Below are positions 41,239 through 49,915 of a stretch of DNA of 60,970 nt, in pieces. Both the position numbers and the translations under genes were made by a program. The stretch is from Klebsiella pneumoniae (GTDB lineage Bacteria; Pseudomonadota; Gammaproteobacteria; Pseudomonadales; CAMAPQ01), in NCBI GenBank assembly GCA_945860125.1, contig CAMAPQ010000005.1:1-60970 (forward strand), read 5' to 3'. The notes beneath the pieces are model-generated. The model saw only the letters and a program-made list of their open reading frames with translations, made no database searches and had not been told where the DNA came from. How positions within the stretch are numbered: the first letter of the stretch is position 1; each line of letters begins with the position of its first letter.

Positions 41239-43173
41239 TTGAACGACATGGCAAAGAATTTAATTCTATGGATTATCATCGCAGCAGTTTTGCTGACGGT
41301 TTTTTCAAACTTTAGCGAGCAAGCAGCACCTGTTAATCTTGAATATTCTCAGTTTATTAAGGAAGTTGAGGTAGGACAAGTACGTAAGGTGGTTGTAGAT
41401 GGTTACACCATCATAGGTGAGAAGGTCACAGGCGAACATTTCCAAACCATCCGTCCTGCATTGCAAGATGGTGCGTTGGTTGAGACCTTGCTCAAAAATA
41501 ATGTTGGCCTTGAAGGGCGGCAACCTGAAAAGCAAAGTATCTGGGCTCAGTTGTTTGTCGCTTGTTTCCCTATATTGCTTATTCTGGGCATATTTATGTT
41601 TTTTATGCGTCAGATGCAGGGCGGTGCCGGCGGTCGAGGCGGCCCGATGACATTTGGCAAGAGTCGCGCAAGGCTGCTGAGTGAAGATCAAGTTAAAACC
41701 ACCTTTGCTGATGTTGCTGGTGTTGATGAAGCAAAAGATGAAGTGCAGGAAATTGTAGAGTTTTTAAAAGATCCCGCTAAATTTCAGCGTTTGGGCGGTA
41801 GGATTCCTCGCGGAGTCTTAATGATTGGTTCGCCAGGAACGGGTAAAACTTTGCTCGCTAAAGCGATAGCAGGCGAGGCGCATGTTCCTTTTTTTACTAT
41901 CTCTGGTTCTGACTTTGTTGAAATGTTTGTGGGTGTTGGTGCTTCTCGTGTGCGAGATATGTTTGAGCAAGCAAAAAAACAGGCACCTTGTATTATTTTT
42001 ATTGATGAAATTGACGCAGTGGGTCGTTCAAGAGGCGCAGGTTTAGGTGGTGGCCATGACGAAAGAGAGCAAACGCTGAATCAGTTGCTTGTTGAAATGG
42101 ATGGCTTTGAACCAAATGATGGCGTTATCGTTATTGCGGCAACTAATCGCCCTGATGTATTGGACTCTGCTTTGCTAAGGCCTGGCCGTTTTGATCGTCA
42201 AGTGGTTGTTCCTTCACCGGACATTCGTGGTCGTGAGCAGATTTTAAAAGTGCACATGAAAAAGGTGCCTTTGGGTGATGATGTTGATGCTTCTGTAATC
42301 GGTAGGGGAACGCCGGGCTTTTCTGGTGCAGACCTTGCCAATCTTGTTAATGAGGCTGCGCTTTTTGCGGCCAGACGCAATAAGCAAACTGTTTCAATGA
42401 AAGAGTTTGAGCTTGCTAAAGATAAAATTTTGATGGGTACAGAGCGGAAGTCAATGGTGATGAGTGATGCTGAGAAGCTCAACACTGCTTATCATGAGTC
42501 TGGGCATGCAATTGTTGGGCGTATGGTTGAGGAGCATGATCCTGTTTATAAGGTAAGTATTATTCCAAGAGGCCGCGCCTTAGGGGTTACACAATTTTTG
42601 CCAGAGGAAGATCGCTATAGTATTAGTAAGCGTAAGCTTGAGGGTTTAATCTGTTCTCTTTTTGGCGGTAGAATTGCGGAAGAAATGACGCTTGGTGTTG
42701 ATGGTGTAACGACAGGCGCCTCAAACGATATTCAGCGCGCAACTGAAATGGCTCGTAACATGGTAACGCGCTGGGGTTTATCTGAAAGACTCGGCCCTTT
42801 GATGTATGAAGAGGAAGAGGGCGAGGTTTTTTTAGGTAGAACAGTTTCTCGTCGCAAAAATGTTTCAGCACAAACTGAAAAAGAGATTGATGAAGAGATT
42901 CGCGCTGTAATTGACCGTTGCTATGGGCGCGCTAAAAATATTCTTGAGGCGCATCGTGTTGAGTTAGAGGCTATGGCGCGGGCACTGATGATTTATGAAA
43001 CAATTGATAAGATTCAGATTGATGCAATTATGGAAGGTAAAGACCCGCCACCACCTAAGGATTGGCCTGGCCCGAACGGCACTTCCTCTGTAAAAGAAGA
43101 TGATGTTTCTCAAGGTGGCGATACTTCAGGCCAATCGGCAACACCTTTTTCAGGCCCTTTAGGCGATCATTAA
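41239..43173 (+). CDS. ftsH: ATP-dependent zinc metalloprotease FtsH
   Basis: FtsH is a membrane-anchored AAA+ protease for quality control. The 644-residue protein has two membrane segments (about 7-25 and 101-122), an AAA domain with Walker A GSPGTGKT (197-204), the second region of homology, and zinc-binding HESGH (419-423). The start is TTG, 8 bases after AGAGG, giving [11 protein letters not shown], which is very close to E. coli. It follows rlmE after 87 bases. Confidence 0.97.
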   Translation: MNDMAKNLILWIIIAAVLLTVFSNFSEQAAPVNLEYSQFIKEVEVGQVRKVVVDGYTIIGEKVTGEHFQTIRPALQDGALVETLLKNNVGLEGRQPEKQSIWAQLFVACFPILLILGIFMFFMRQMQGGAGGRGGPMTFGKSRARLLSEDQVKTTFADVAGVDEAKDEVQEIVEFLKDPAKFQRLGGRIPRGVLMIGSPGTGKTLLAKAIAGEAHVPFFTISGSDFVEMFVGVGASRVRDMFEQAKKQAPCIIFIDEIDAVGRSRGAGLGGGHDEREQTLNQLLVEMDGFEPNDGVIVIAATNRPDVLDSALLRPGRFDRQVVVPSPDIRGREQILKVHMKKVPLGDDVDASVIGRGTPGFSGADLANLVNEAALFAARRNKQTVSMKEFELAKDKILMGTERKSMVMSDAEKLNTAYHESGHAIVGRMVEEHDPVYKVSIIPRGRALGVTQFLPEEDRYSISKRKLEGLICSLFGGRIAEEMTLGVDGVTTGASNDIQRATEMARNMVTRWGLSERLGPLMYEEEEGEVFLGRTVSRRKNVSAQTEKEIDEEIRAVIDRCYGRAKNILEAHRVELEAMARALMIYETIDKIQIDAIMEGKDPPPPKDWPGPNGTSSVKEDDVSQGGDTSGQSATPFSGPLGDH

Positions 43174-43190
43174 TTTTATTTTTTAGTAGA

Positions 43191-43218
43191 TAGGGTCCTT
43201 TGCGGCCCTATTTTTTTT
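43191..43218 (+). terminator. Terminator-like hairpin abutting the folP start
   Basis: A 7-bp stem (TAGGGTC with GGCCCTA, one G-U pair) is followed by eight T residues ending at 43218. This is the standard Rho-independent form for ftsH. The next base is the A of the folP ATG. Confidence 0.75.
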
Positions 43219-44079
43219 ATGAGCAAAATGTTTCGTTGTCGGGATAAGATTTTGAATCTCGATCAGCCCATTATCATGGGGATTCTCAATATTACCCCTG
43301 ACTCATTTTTTGATGGTGGGCGTTACAGCTCCTTAAGCTCAGCGCTTGCTCAGGCAGAGAAAATGCTTGAAGAGGGCGCTCAAATTATTGATATTGGTGG
43401 TGAGTCAACGCGTCCTGGTGCTGCTAGAGTGAGTGCCGATGAACAGATTCTACGCATTATGCACATTATTGAGGCTATTGCGAAAAAAGGGGATGTCGTT
43501 ATTTCAGTTGATACGAGTGATCCTGCTGTGATGCGTTGTGCTGCTGATTGCGGCGCAAAGATGATAAATGATGTGAGTGCTTTGAGTGCTCCCGGTGCAC
43601 GACAAGTCGTTAGTGAGTATGGTTTGGGGGTGTGCCTTATGCATATGCAGGGTATGCCTATAAATATGCAGCAACATCCTTCATATGATCATTTGCTTGA
43701 TGATATTAGTCTTTTTTTGAGGGAAAAAATCACAGCTTGTATTCAAGAAGGCATTTTACACGATCAAATTGTAATTGATCCTGGCATTGGTTTTGGAAAA
43801 ACAGTACAGCATAATTTGATTATTATTAATCAGCTAAAAAAAATGCTTGAGTTAGACTGTCCTCTTTTAGTGGGCGCCTCTCGAAAATCATTTATTGGCC
43901 ATGTGCTTAAAAAAGAGCTAGATCAAAGGCTTTTTGGTGGTTTGGCCGCACATGTTGTTAGCGTCATGCATGGGGCGCGCATTATACGAACACACGATGT
44001 AAAAGAGACTCAAGAAGCGGTTAATATGGCTTGGGCTATTTTAGCTTCTACTTCTTTTTCTAATTTAGAAATAAAATAA
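43219..44079 (+). CDS. folP: Dihydropteroate synthase
   Basis: It condenses p-aminobenzoate with dihydropterin pyrophosphate in folate synthesis and is the sulfonamide target. The 286-residue TIM barrel has MGILNITPDSFFDGG, ESTRPGA, the INDVSAL segment and the LVGASRKSFIG motif. The ATG directly follows the T-tract of a terminator hairpin and has no Shine-Dalgarno sequence. A second ATG three codons on has none either. This suggests readthrough translation, a leaderless start or weak expression. The order ftsH-folP-glmM is conserved in the class. Confidence 0.95.
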   Translation: MSKMFRCRDKILNLDQPIIMGILNITPDSFFDGGRYSSLSSALAQAEKMLEEGAQIIDIGGESTRPGAARVSADEQILRIMHIIEAIAKKGDVVISVDTSDPAVMRCAADCGAKMINDVSALSAPGARQVVSEYGLGVCLMHMQGMPINMQQHPSYDHLLDDISLFLREKITACIQEGILHDQIVIDPGIGFGKTVQHNLIIINQLKKMLELDCPLLVGASRKSFIGHVLKKELDQRLFGGLAAHVVSVMHGARIIRTHDVKETQEAVNMAWAILASTSFSNLEIK

Positions 44080-44090
44080 CGCGCAGCATT

Positions 44091-44215
44091 ATACCCAAAG
44101 TAATTGGAATCACGGGGAGGCGGCAAGGGAGGGAACCCCATGAGCATAGATAAACTATGTGATTGGGGCGAGTGAGAGCTGCCAACAATGCCGCGTTTTC
44201 AAGTACGAAGGGTAT
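44091..44215. repeat. ERIC-like element, copy 1
   Basis: This imperfect palindrome of 125 bases begins ATACCCAAAGTAATTGGAATC and ends AAGTACGAAGGGTAT. Its centre has an AACCCCATGAGCATAGAT... and ...CTATGTGATTGGGGCGAG pair, like the two ERIC primer regions. It has the length and symmetry of ERIC/IRU elements (about 127 bp). It lies directly before a second copy, between folP and glmM. Confidence 0.85.
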
Positions 44216-44340
44216 ATACCCAAAGCAATTGTAATCACGATGAGGCGGCAAGAGCGTGAACCTCATGAGCATTGATCAACTATGTGATTGGGGCGAATGA
44301 ACGCAGCCAACAATGCCGTGGTTTCAAGTACGAAGGGTAT
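44216..44340. repeat. ERIC-like element, copy 2 (tandem)
   Basis: This copy has the same 125-base length as copy 1 and begins at the very next base, so the pair forms an exact head-to-tail tandem. It diverges from copy 1 at scattered positions, mostly in the left half, and paired changes keep the stem (CCTCATGAG for CCCCATGAG). Its right end lies 37 bases before the glmM start codon. Confidence 0.85.
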
Positions 44341-44377
44341 ATATGCTTTCAATCAATTTTTTGGGCGGGGTTTTGGT

Positions 44378-45742
44378 ATGAGAAAGTATTTTGGGACAGA
44401 TGGTATTCGTGGCAAAGTTGGTACTTTTCCTGTTACGCCTGATTTTATGTTAAAGCTTGGTTATGCTGTTGGATCAGTTTTTTCGCGTTTTGGCCAAGAA
44501 GAAAATACGAAAATTTTAATTGGCAAAGATACACGGATATCAGGTTATATGTTTGAGGCTGCGCTAGAGGCAGGTCTTTCAGCGGCCGGCGTTCATGTTC
44601 GTTTATTGGGGCCTATGCCAACCCCTGGCATTGCTTATTTAACCCGCACCTTTCGAGCACAGGCAGGTATCGTTATTAGTGCCTCTCATAATCCTTATTA
44701 TGATAACGGTATTAAGTTTTTCTCTTCTGAAGGTAGAAAACTGCCGGATGAAATTGAACTTCAAATTGAAGCGCAGCTTGAGAAAGAAATTTCAGTGGTA
44801 GATGGCGCTAAACTTGGAAAAGCCAAGCGTATTGAAGATGCCGCTGGCCGATACATTGAATTTTGTAAGGCAGTTTTTTTGCGTGGTTTATCGCTTAAAG
44901 GTCTGCGTATTGTCTTAGATTCAGCTAATGGCGCAGCTTATAACATTGCGCCAAGAGTATTTGAAGAGTTAGGGGCGACGGTAATATCAATGTCTGATAC
45001 CCCAGATGGTCTTAATATTAATCTCAATTGTGGCTCAACTTACCCTAAAGTATTGCAGCAGGGTGTACTTAAGCATCAAGCCGATTTGGGTATTGCTTTT
45101 GATGGAGATGGTGATCGAGTGATTCTTGTTGATGCTAAAGGACAAGTAATTGATGGTGATCAGATTCTTTATGTGTTGGCTTTAGGACGTAAGCGCGCAG
45201 GGACATTATCTGGCGGTGTGATTGGTACTGTGATGACTAATCTTGGATTAGAAGTCGCCTTTAAAAAGAGCAATATTCCGTTTTTGCGTACAAAGGTTGG
45301 CGATCGTTATGTGATGGAAGCTTTAGAAGAGCAAAAATGGCAATTAGGCGGCGAGTCTTCAGGCCATATTATTTGTCTTGATAAAACGACAACAGGTGAC
45401 GGCATCATTGCCGCGCTTGAAGTGCTCTCTATTATGGTAAGCGAGCAAGTAAGCTTGGCTGATTTATTATCAGGCTTACAAGTTTTCCCTCAGGTATTAT
45501 TGAACACAAAGTTACCGCGCGCAGTTACGTCAGATGAATTCAGAAAATTTGAAGGAACAGCAGACGTTCAAAAATCAATTAGTATTATTCAAGAAAAGCT
45601 AAAAGACTCTGGGCGAATATTAATTAGACCTTCTGGTACGGAGCCTTTAGTCCGCGTCATGGTAGAAGGCGAGGATGCCGCATTAACTAAAAGTGCGGCT
45701 GAAGCGCTGTCGGTTATTGTTAAAAACTATTTTCAGTCTTGA
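44378..45742 (+). CDS. glmM: Phosphoglucosamine mutase
   Basis: It converts glucosamine-6-phosphate to glucosamine-1-phosphate for cell-wall synthesis. The 454-residue protein starts [12 protein letters not shown], the family N-terminus, with GGGG 7 bases upstream. An open frame to 44288 exists only because it runs through the ERIC-like repeat. The phosphoserine loop is SASHNP (101-106, Ser103), the metal loop DGDGDR begins at 242, and the phosphate-binding RPSGTEP is near the C-terminus. Confidence 0.96.
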   Translation: MRKYFGTDGIRGKVGTFPVTPDFMLKLGYAVGSVFSRFGQEENTKILIGKDTRISGYMFEAALEAGLSAAGVHVRLLGPMPTPGIAYLTRTFRAQAGIVISASHNPYYDNGIKFFSSEGRKLPDEIELQIEAQLEKEISVVDGAKLGKAKRIEDAAGRYIEFCKAVFLRGLSLKGLRIVLDSANGAAYNIAPRVFEELGATVISMSDTPDGLNINLNCGSTYPKVLQQGVLKHQADLGIAFDGDGDRVILVDAKGQVIDGDQILYVLALGRKRAGTLSGGVIGTVMTNLGLEVAFKKSNIPFLRTKVGDRYVMEALEEQKWQLGGESSGHIICLDKTTTGDGIIAALEVLSIMVSEQVSLADLLSGLQVFPQVLLNTKLPRAVTSDEFRKFEGTADVQKSISIIQEKLKDSGRILIRPSGTEPLVRVMVEGEDAALTKSAAEALSVIVKNYFQS

Positions 45743-45773
45743 ATTAATGTTGTTATTTAGAAGAGAAAGCAGC

Positions 45774-46547
45774 ATGCGAAAAAAGTGGGTTATTGCAAAC
45801 TGGAAGATGAATGGCGAGGCTTTATTTATAAAAGAGTGGGCTCAAAGTGCTGAGGCATTTGAGCGTTACATCTCAGCAGATTTAAAGATTGTTATTTGTC
45901 CTTCATTTCCCTATCTGGGCATGCTTAAGCAGTCTTTTTTAAATCATAAAGCTGCTTCATTATGGGTGGGCGCTCAAAACGTCAGCGAGCAGTTATCTGG
46001 TGCTTTTACAGGAGAGGTTTCAGCCTCCATGCTTGTAGATGCGGGGGTTCAAGCTGCGATTATTGGGCACTCAGAGAGAAGGCATATTTATCATGAAACA
46101 AATGAATTAATTGCTCAGAAAGTAGAGGTGGCGCTAAGTCATCATTTAACGCCTATTTTATGTATTGGTGAAACTTTGGATCAAAGAGAAAGTGGCGTTA
46201 CTTATCAAGTTTTAAAAGGTCAGCTGGCACCTGTAATTAATCTTATAGGTACGCAGTTATTTAGTCAGATCATTATTGCTTATGAGCCGGTATGGGCAAT
46301 TGGCACGGGGAAAACAGCAACACCTGAGCTTGCAGAAGAAACGCATGCTGATATTCGAAAGATACTTGCTGAATATGATTTGGTATTGGCTTCTCAAATG
46401 TCCATATTGTATGGCGGCAGCCTCAAGCCTGATAATGCAGCTGATTTATTTAGTCAGCCAAATATTGATGGGGGTTTAGTGGGAGGTGCGTCCCTTTTGC
46501 CTTGTGATTTTTTGGCAATCGTAAATGCTTTTAATGTGGTTCATTGA
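45774..46547 (+). CDS. tpiA: Triosephosphate isomerase
   Basis: It interconverts dihydroxyacetone phosphate and glyceraldehyde-3-phosphate. The start at 45774 gives MRKKWVIANWKMNG (Asn9, Lys11) and 257 residues. The longer frame from 45693 would overlap glmM and add unrelated residues. The electrophile His in IIGHSERR and catalytic Glu in YEPVWAIGTG are present. The order glmM-tpiA-secG is common in gammaproteobacteria. Confidence 0.97.
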   Translation: MRKKWVIANWKMNGEALFIKEWAQSAEAFERYISADLKIVICPSFPYLGMLKQSFLNHKAASLWVGAQNVSEQLSGAFTGEVSASMLVDAGVQAAIIGHSERRHIYHETNELIAQKVEVALSHHLTPILCIGETLDQRESGVTYQVLKGQLAPVINLIGTQLFSQIIIAYEPVWAIGTGKTATPELAEETHADIRKILAEYDLVLASQMSILYGGSLKPDNAADLFSQPNIDGGLVGGASLLPCDFLAIVNAFNVVH

Positions 46548-46563
46548 TTAGGGAGTGTTGGTA

Positions 46564-47001
46564 ATGTTGTTCAATATATTTATTGTTATTCAGTTGGTTT
46601 CAGCGATATCTTTGATTGCGCTCGTGTATTTTCAGCCGAGTAAATCAGGTGATGCGGGCGGGGCTTTTAGTTCCGGCGGTGGTTCAGCGCAAGCTCAGGC
46701 TAGCATGAGTTCCTATGATTTTTTAACTAAGCTAACCTTTTGTGTTGGCATGGTATTTTTATTTTCTAGTTTAACAGTTGTCTATATTGGTAAAAAACAG
46801 CTTCAGGAAGCTAATAAAGTAGAGGTAGTTGTTCCGGTTGGCGATTTGCCGTCACCAAATAGTAATAATGGGCAAGTACAGGAAAAGAGTCAGCCAATGA
46901 ATTCTGAGCCTGCAACGCCTGCTGTTCCAGCTCCGGCCGTTTCAGCTCCGGCCGTTTCAGAGCCACTAAAAACCGTAGAAGAAAAAGTGCCTGCAAAATA
47001 A
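46564..47001 (+). CDS. secG: Protein translocase subunit SecG
   Basis: This is a small SecYEG subunit. ATG 46564 has GGGAG at 46551-46555 with 8-base spacing, so the frame start at 46555 is rejected. The protein has two membrane segments (about 3-21 and 52-71) joined by the Gly-rich GGAFSSGGG loop, as in SecG. A tail of about 70 residues rich in Pro/Ala, with repeated APAVS units, makes it 145 residues, longer than E. coli SecG (110). The tRNA-Leu gene often found downstream of secG is absent. Confidence 0.93.
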   Translation: MLFNIFIVIQLVSAISLIALVYFQPSKSGDAGGAFSSGGGSAQAQASMSSYDFLTKLTFCVGMVFLFSSLTVVYIGKKQLQEANKVEVVVPVGDLPSPNSNNGQVQEKSQPMNSEPATPAVPAPAVSAPAVSEPLKTVEEKVPAK

Positions 47002-47077
47002 TAATCTGATAATGCTTTTTGGAATCATCCTTTGCTTTAGCAGCCTCAAAGCATTTTTATGCTAGGTCTGTGTATAA

Positions 47078-47113
47078 AAACACTAGGGCTCAGTTTGTTG
47101 AGCCCTAGTGTTT
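47078..47113. terminator. Bidirectional terminator between secG and the symporter gene
   Basis: A perfect 15-bp inverted repeat (47078-47092 and 47099-47113, six-base loop) with A-rich and T-rich flanks lies between convergent genes and includes the stop codon of the minus-strand symporter. A weaker hairpin with a T-run (47033-47058) just after secG may be its own first terminator. Confidence 0.85.
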
Positions 47114-48597
47114 AATGAAAAGTAGGACAGAATAAGACCAACAATAATGATGGCAGATGTACCAAATATAATGATTAAATAAGAGTGAAAGGGACTTTTA
47201 AACTCATTCAAAGCTTCTGGCCAAAAAGGTGAAACAGAAAGACTCATCCACGCAACCAGTGCCAGGCCTATAACAACAGCAACTAAAGCATGCCGACTCG
47301 TTGCTTTTTTATGCATCAAGCCTAATAAGAATAGGCCTGCAATCCCACCACTTAAAATGCTAGATAGCATCCACCATACATCTAGCGCGCTTTTAATATT
47401 AATCATATAGATTGCAACCAGTGATCCTGCGATGCCCCAGATTACAGTCGACAAATAAAGCACCCCCATTTTTTTTCGCTCAGAGGCAGTGGGATTAATA
47501 AATCGTAAGTAATAATCTTGCAATAAAAGCGTGGCAGAAGAGTTAAGTGATGTAGATACTGTGCTCATGCCTGCCGATAAAATGGCTGCAATCACTAATC
47601 CTGTAATCCCTTGCGGTAAATGCGAGCCAATAAAGTAAGGAAATACTTTGTCGCCTTTTGTTTGGGTTAGTAGTAGTTGACCCAACTCTTGGGGGTGCAT
47701 TTGATACCAAACATATAAAAGCGTGCCGATTAAAAATAACATCGCTGAAACTGGAATATAGAGTAATGCGCCTATCCATATACTTTTGCGCGCTTCCTTT
47801 TCACTTTTGGCAGTGATGTAACGTTGCACATAACTTTGATCAATACCAAAATTTTGTAAATTGGTGAATAAACCATAAATCAACACAATCCAAAAAGTGG
47901 ATTTATCCCAGGCAAAACTAAAGTCGCCAAGTGAAAATTTATTTTGAAAATTTATTATTTGGAAGGCATCACTCATACTTCCTGGCATCTTAAAAAGAAT
48001 AACGCCTATACATAGCGCTGCGCCCAATATGAGGACAAAAGCTTGAAAAGCATCTGTCCATATCACCGCAACAATCCCGCCCATAAGGGAATAAATAACG
48101 GTAATAAACCCTAAAAACGCAATGATATGAGAGATATCTACGCCCGTTAATACATTAAGAGGTAGTGCCATAAGATAAGTGACGGCACCAATTCTTGCTA
48201 TTTGAGTGAGAAGATAAAAAAAGCTGCCATAGATTCTAGCCCATAGACCAAAGCGTTCTTCCAGCAGAGCATAAGCAGAAACTGCTTTTTTCTTGCGGTA
48301 ATAAGGTAAGAACCAAGTAACGGCAATCCAGGCAGCAAGTGGTAAAGAGAAGCTAAAGACAAAAGAATTCCAGTTATCATCAAAGGCTTTGCCTGGCAGG
48401 GCAAGATAGCTAATACTACTTAAGTAGGTTGCAAAAATTGATAGGCCGACGAGTAGTCCGCCTATCTTTCCGCTAGCAGTGGTAAAGCCTTGCGCCGACA
48501 GACTTTGCTTGCGCGCAAAAAAGCCTATTAGAAATGTTCCCAGAAAATAAAGCGCTAAAATAGACCAATCCAATACTGAGAAAGTAAGTTTTTCCAC
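47083..48597 (-). CDS. Sodium:solute symporter family transporter
   Basis: This is an inner-membrane SSS-family carrier with about 13 hydrophobic segments over 504 residues. It has the family-typical SAQGFTTASGKIGGLLVGLSIFATYLSSISYLALPGKAF stretch near 32-70 and a Na+-site-type SAGMSTVSTSLNSSATLLLQDYY segment in the central part. The start is GTG 48597, with AAGGA 8 bases upstream. The longer frame from 48636 has no such signal. The substrate cannot be told from sequence, and its neighbours do not hint at one. Confidence 0.88.
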   Translation of the reverse strand: MEKLTFSVLDWSILALYFLGTFLIGFFARKQSLSAQGFTTASGKIGGLLVGLSIFATYLSSISYLALPGKAFDDNWNSFVFSFSLPLAAWIAVTWFLPYYRKKKAVSAYALLEERFGLWARIYGSFFYLLTQIARIGAVTYLMALPLNVLTGVDISHIIAFLGFITVIYSLMGGIVAVIWTDAFQAFVLILGAALCIGVILFKMPGSMSDAFQIINFQNKFSLGDFSFAWDKSTFWIVLIYGLFTNLQNFGIDQSYVQRYITAKSEKEARKSIWIGALLYIPVSAMLFLIGTLLYVWYQMHPQELGQLLLTQTKGDKVFPYFIGSHLPQGITGLVIAAILSAGMSTVSTSLNSSATLLLQDYYLRFINPTASERKKMGVLYLSTVIWGIAGSLVAIYMINIKSALDVWWMLSSILSGGIAGLFLLGLMHKKATSRHALVAVVIGLALVAWMSLSVSPFWPEALNEFKSPFHSYLIIIFGTSAIIIVGLILSYFSLNTRAQQTEP

Positions 48598-48679
48598 AAA
48601 ACTTGTCCTTATTTTGAAAGAGTAGACACCTACCAACTTTATTGGATTTTCTTGATTTTCTGGACAAGGAAAAGGTTTA

Positions 48680-49249
48680 TTAGTTTAGATGCGTTTTGAT
48701 TAGATCAATTACGCGTGTCACTTCTTCTGAAGTTAATGCGCCGTCTTTGAAAAACAATACTTCACCGGATTGGTTAAGAACAGCAACGGCAGAACTTTTT
48801 TCTTGTAGTTTCCAAGTTGAGCGTACCGTCCCTTTGTCATCAACCACAATGCTAGACCAAGGGTAAAGTTTTTTATTTTTTTCAGCTTTACTCATGACTA
48901 CAGCAGTGGTGCCCCATACAGCATCATGTGTATTTAAAATAGTCGTCGTTTGATATTTTTCTTCATTAAATTTAGCTGCTTTTAATTGATCAATAAGCGC
49001 CTCATTTATTTTTTTTGCAGAAGAGCGGCCTGCTAAGTGTTGAACAACACGCACTTTTCCAGTAAGGGAGGTAGATGACCAAGATTGGTATGTTATTTTT
49101 TCGCCTGTTAGTATCGTCTCGCCTCTTTGTGTTACTTCAACCGCAGGTAACGGTTGATTAAGCTCTAGCGCCAAAGCAGCTTGAGATAATAAGGCAAAGC
49201 TAATAGCCGCTACCGTAGGCGCTATTTTTTTAGATAATTGATTATTCAT
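48680..49249 (-). CDS. ytfJ: YtfJ-family periplasmic protein
   Basis: The 189-residue protein has a signal peptide (about 1-27, ending AALALE) and a thioredoxin-fold-like YtfJ domain with VRVVQHLAGRSSAKKIN near 66-82 and SSIVVDDKGTVRSTW. No CxxC motif is present, so it is not a classic redox enzyme. Its function is unknown in the family. It is divergent from the PBP-like gene at 49448. Confidence 0.82.
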   Translation of the reverse strand: MNNQLSKKIAPTVAAISFALLSQAALALELNQPLPAVEVTQRGETILTGEKITYQSWSSTSLTGKVRVVQHLAGRSSAKKINEALIDQLKAAKFNEEKYQTTTILNTHDAVWGTTAVVMSKAEKNKKLYPWSSIVVDDKGTVRSTWKLQEKSSAVAVLNQSGEVLFFKDGALTSEEVTRVIDLIKTHLN

Positions 49250-49447
49250 ACATTCTCCCCTTTATTAAATGAATTCAAACTTTAAATTTCAAACTTAGTG
49301 TTCTGTTTGCGCACACTATCTGTAAGAAATAGCTACGCATAACGTAGCAGCGATGATTTTCATGAATTCTTGTTTTGATAGCAAGAACTCAATCTATACT
49401 TATTGTTAATTTCAATAAGAGAACCGATTAATTATCAGTAAATATTT
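49250..49447. promoter_or_regulatory. Divergent promoter region of ytfJ and the PBP/GGDEF-EAL operon
   Basis: The 198-base spacer has two short inverted repeats: GCTACG(49332-49337)/CGTAGC(49343-49348), and TTCTTG...CAAGAA around 49368-49386. A TATACT -10-like hexamer lies at 49395-49400. These could be operator sites, but no regulator can be named. Confidence 0.35.
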
Positions 49448-49915
49448 ATGAAGATTAATTTGCGCCATTTTTCTGCTCAAATGGCTATTATTTTTTTATT
49501 GTTCGTGAATGGTTCAGCTACTGCGCGCGCCGTAACGCTCATCGTTAATTTAAAGTCTGTTGATCAAAATGAGATTACTGCATCTGAGCTTAGGAATATT
49601 TATACATTGGAAAATACGGCTTGGCTAAATAAGCAGACGATTACTGTTTTTACTTTACCTGCAAATGAAGAAAGCCATAAAGCATTATGTGGCGAGGTGT
49701 TAAGCATATACCCTCATCAGTTACAGAGGGTTTGGGAGAGAGCTTTGTTCGTGAAGCCAGAAATTAGCTTTATTCCAGTTAAAAATACCGAAGAAATGCT
49801 TAAGGCTGTTTCTTCAACACCGGGCGCTATTGGTTATGTCAGCGAGGATAATTTAGGCGAGTTTACGGATCGAATAAAGAGGCTAACGATTATACCTAGA
49901 GCTAATAAACTATGA
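49448..49915 (+). CDS. Periplasmic phosphate-binding-protein-like domain protein
   Basis: The 155-residue protein has a signal peptide (about 1-28, ending ATARA) and a short PstS-like (PBP-superfamily) module: EITASELRNIYTLENTAWLNKQ near 38-59 and GAIGYVSEDN near 128-137. It is far shorter than a transport PstS, and no ABC transporter is nearby. It overlaps the GGDEF/EAL gene by 4 bases (ATGA), so it probably acts as a periplasmic ligand sensor for that enzyme. Confidence 0.8.
   Translation: MKINLRHFSAQMAIIFLLFVNGSATARAVTLIVNLKSVDQNEITASELRNIYTLENTAWLNKQTITVFTLPANEESHKALCGEVLSIYPHQLQRVWERALFVKPEISFIPVKNTEEMLKAVSSTPGAIGYVSEDNLGEFTDRIKRLTIIPRANKL

Noticed and set aside
44288-44377. 30-codon N-terminal extension of glmM
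   Set aside because: It is translated from the ERIC-like repeat. The conserved N-terminus and the ribosome-binding site both place the start at 44378.
47002-47077. tRNA-Leu expected after secG in many gammaproteobacteria
   Set aside because: No cloverleaf or T-loop pattern is present, and the interval holds hairpin terminators only.
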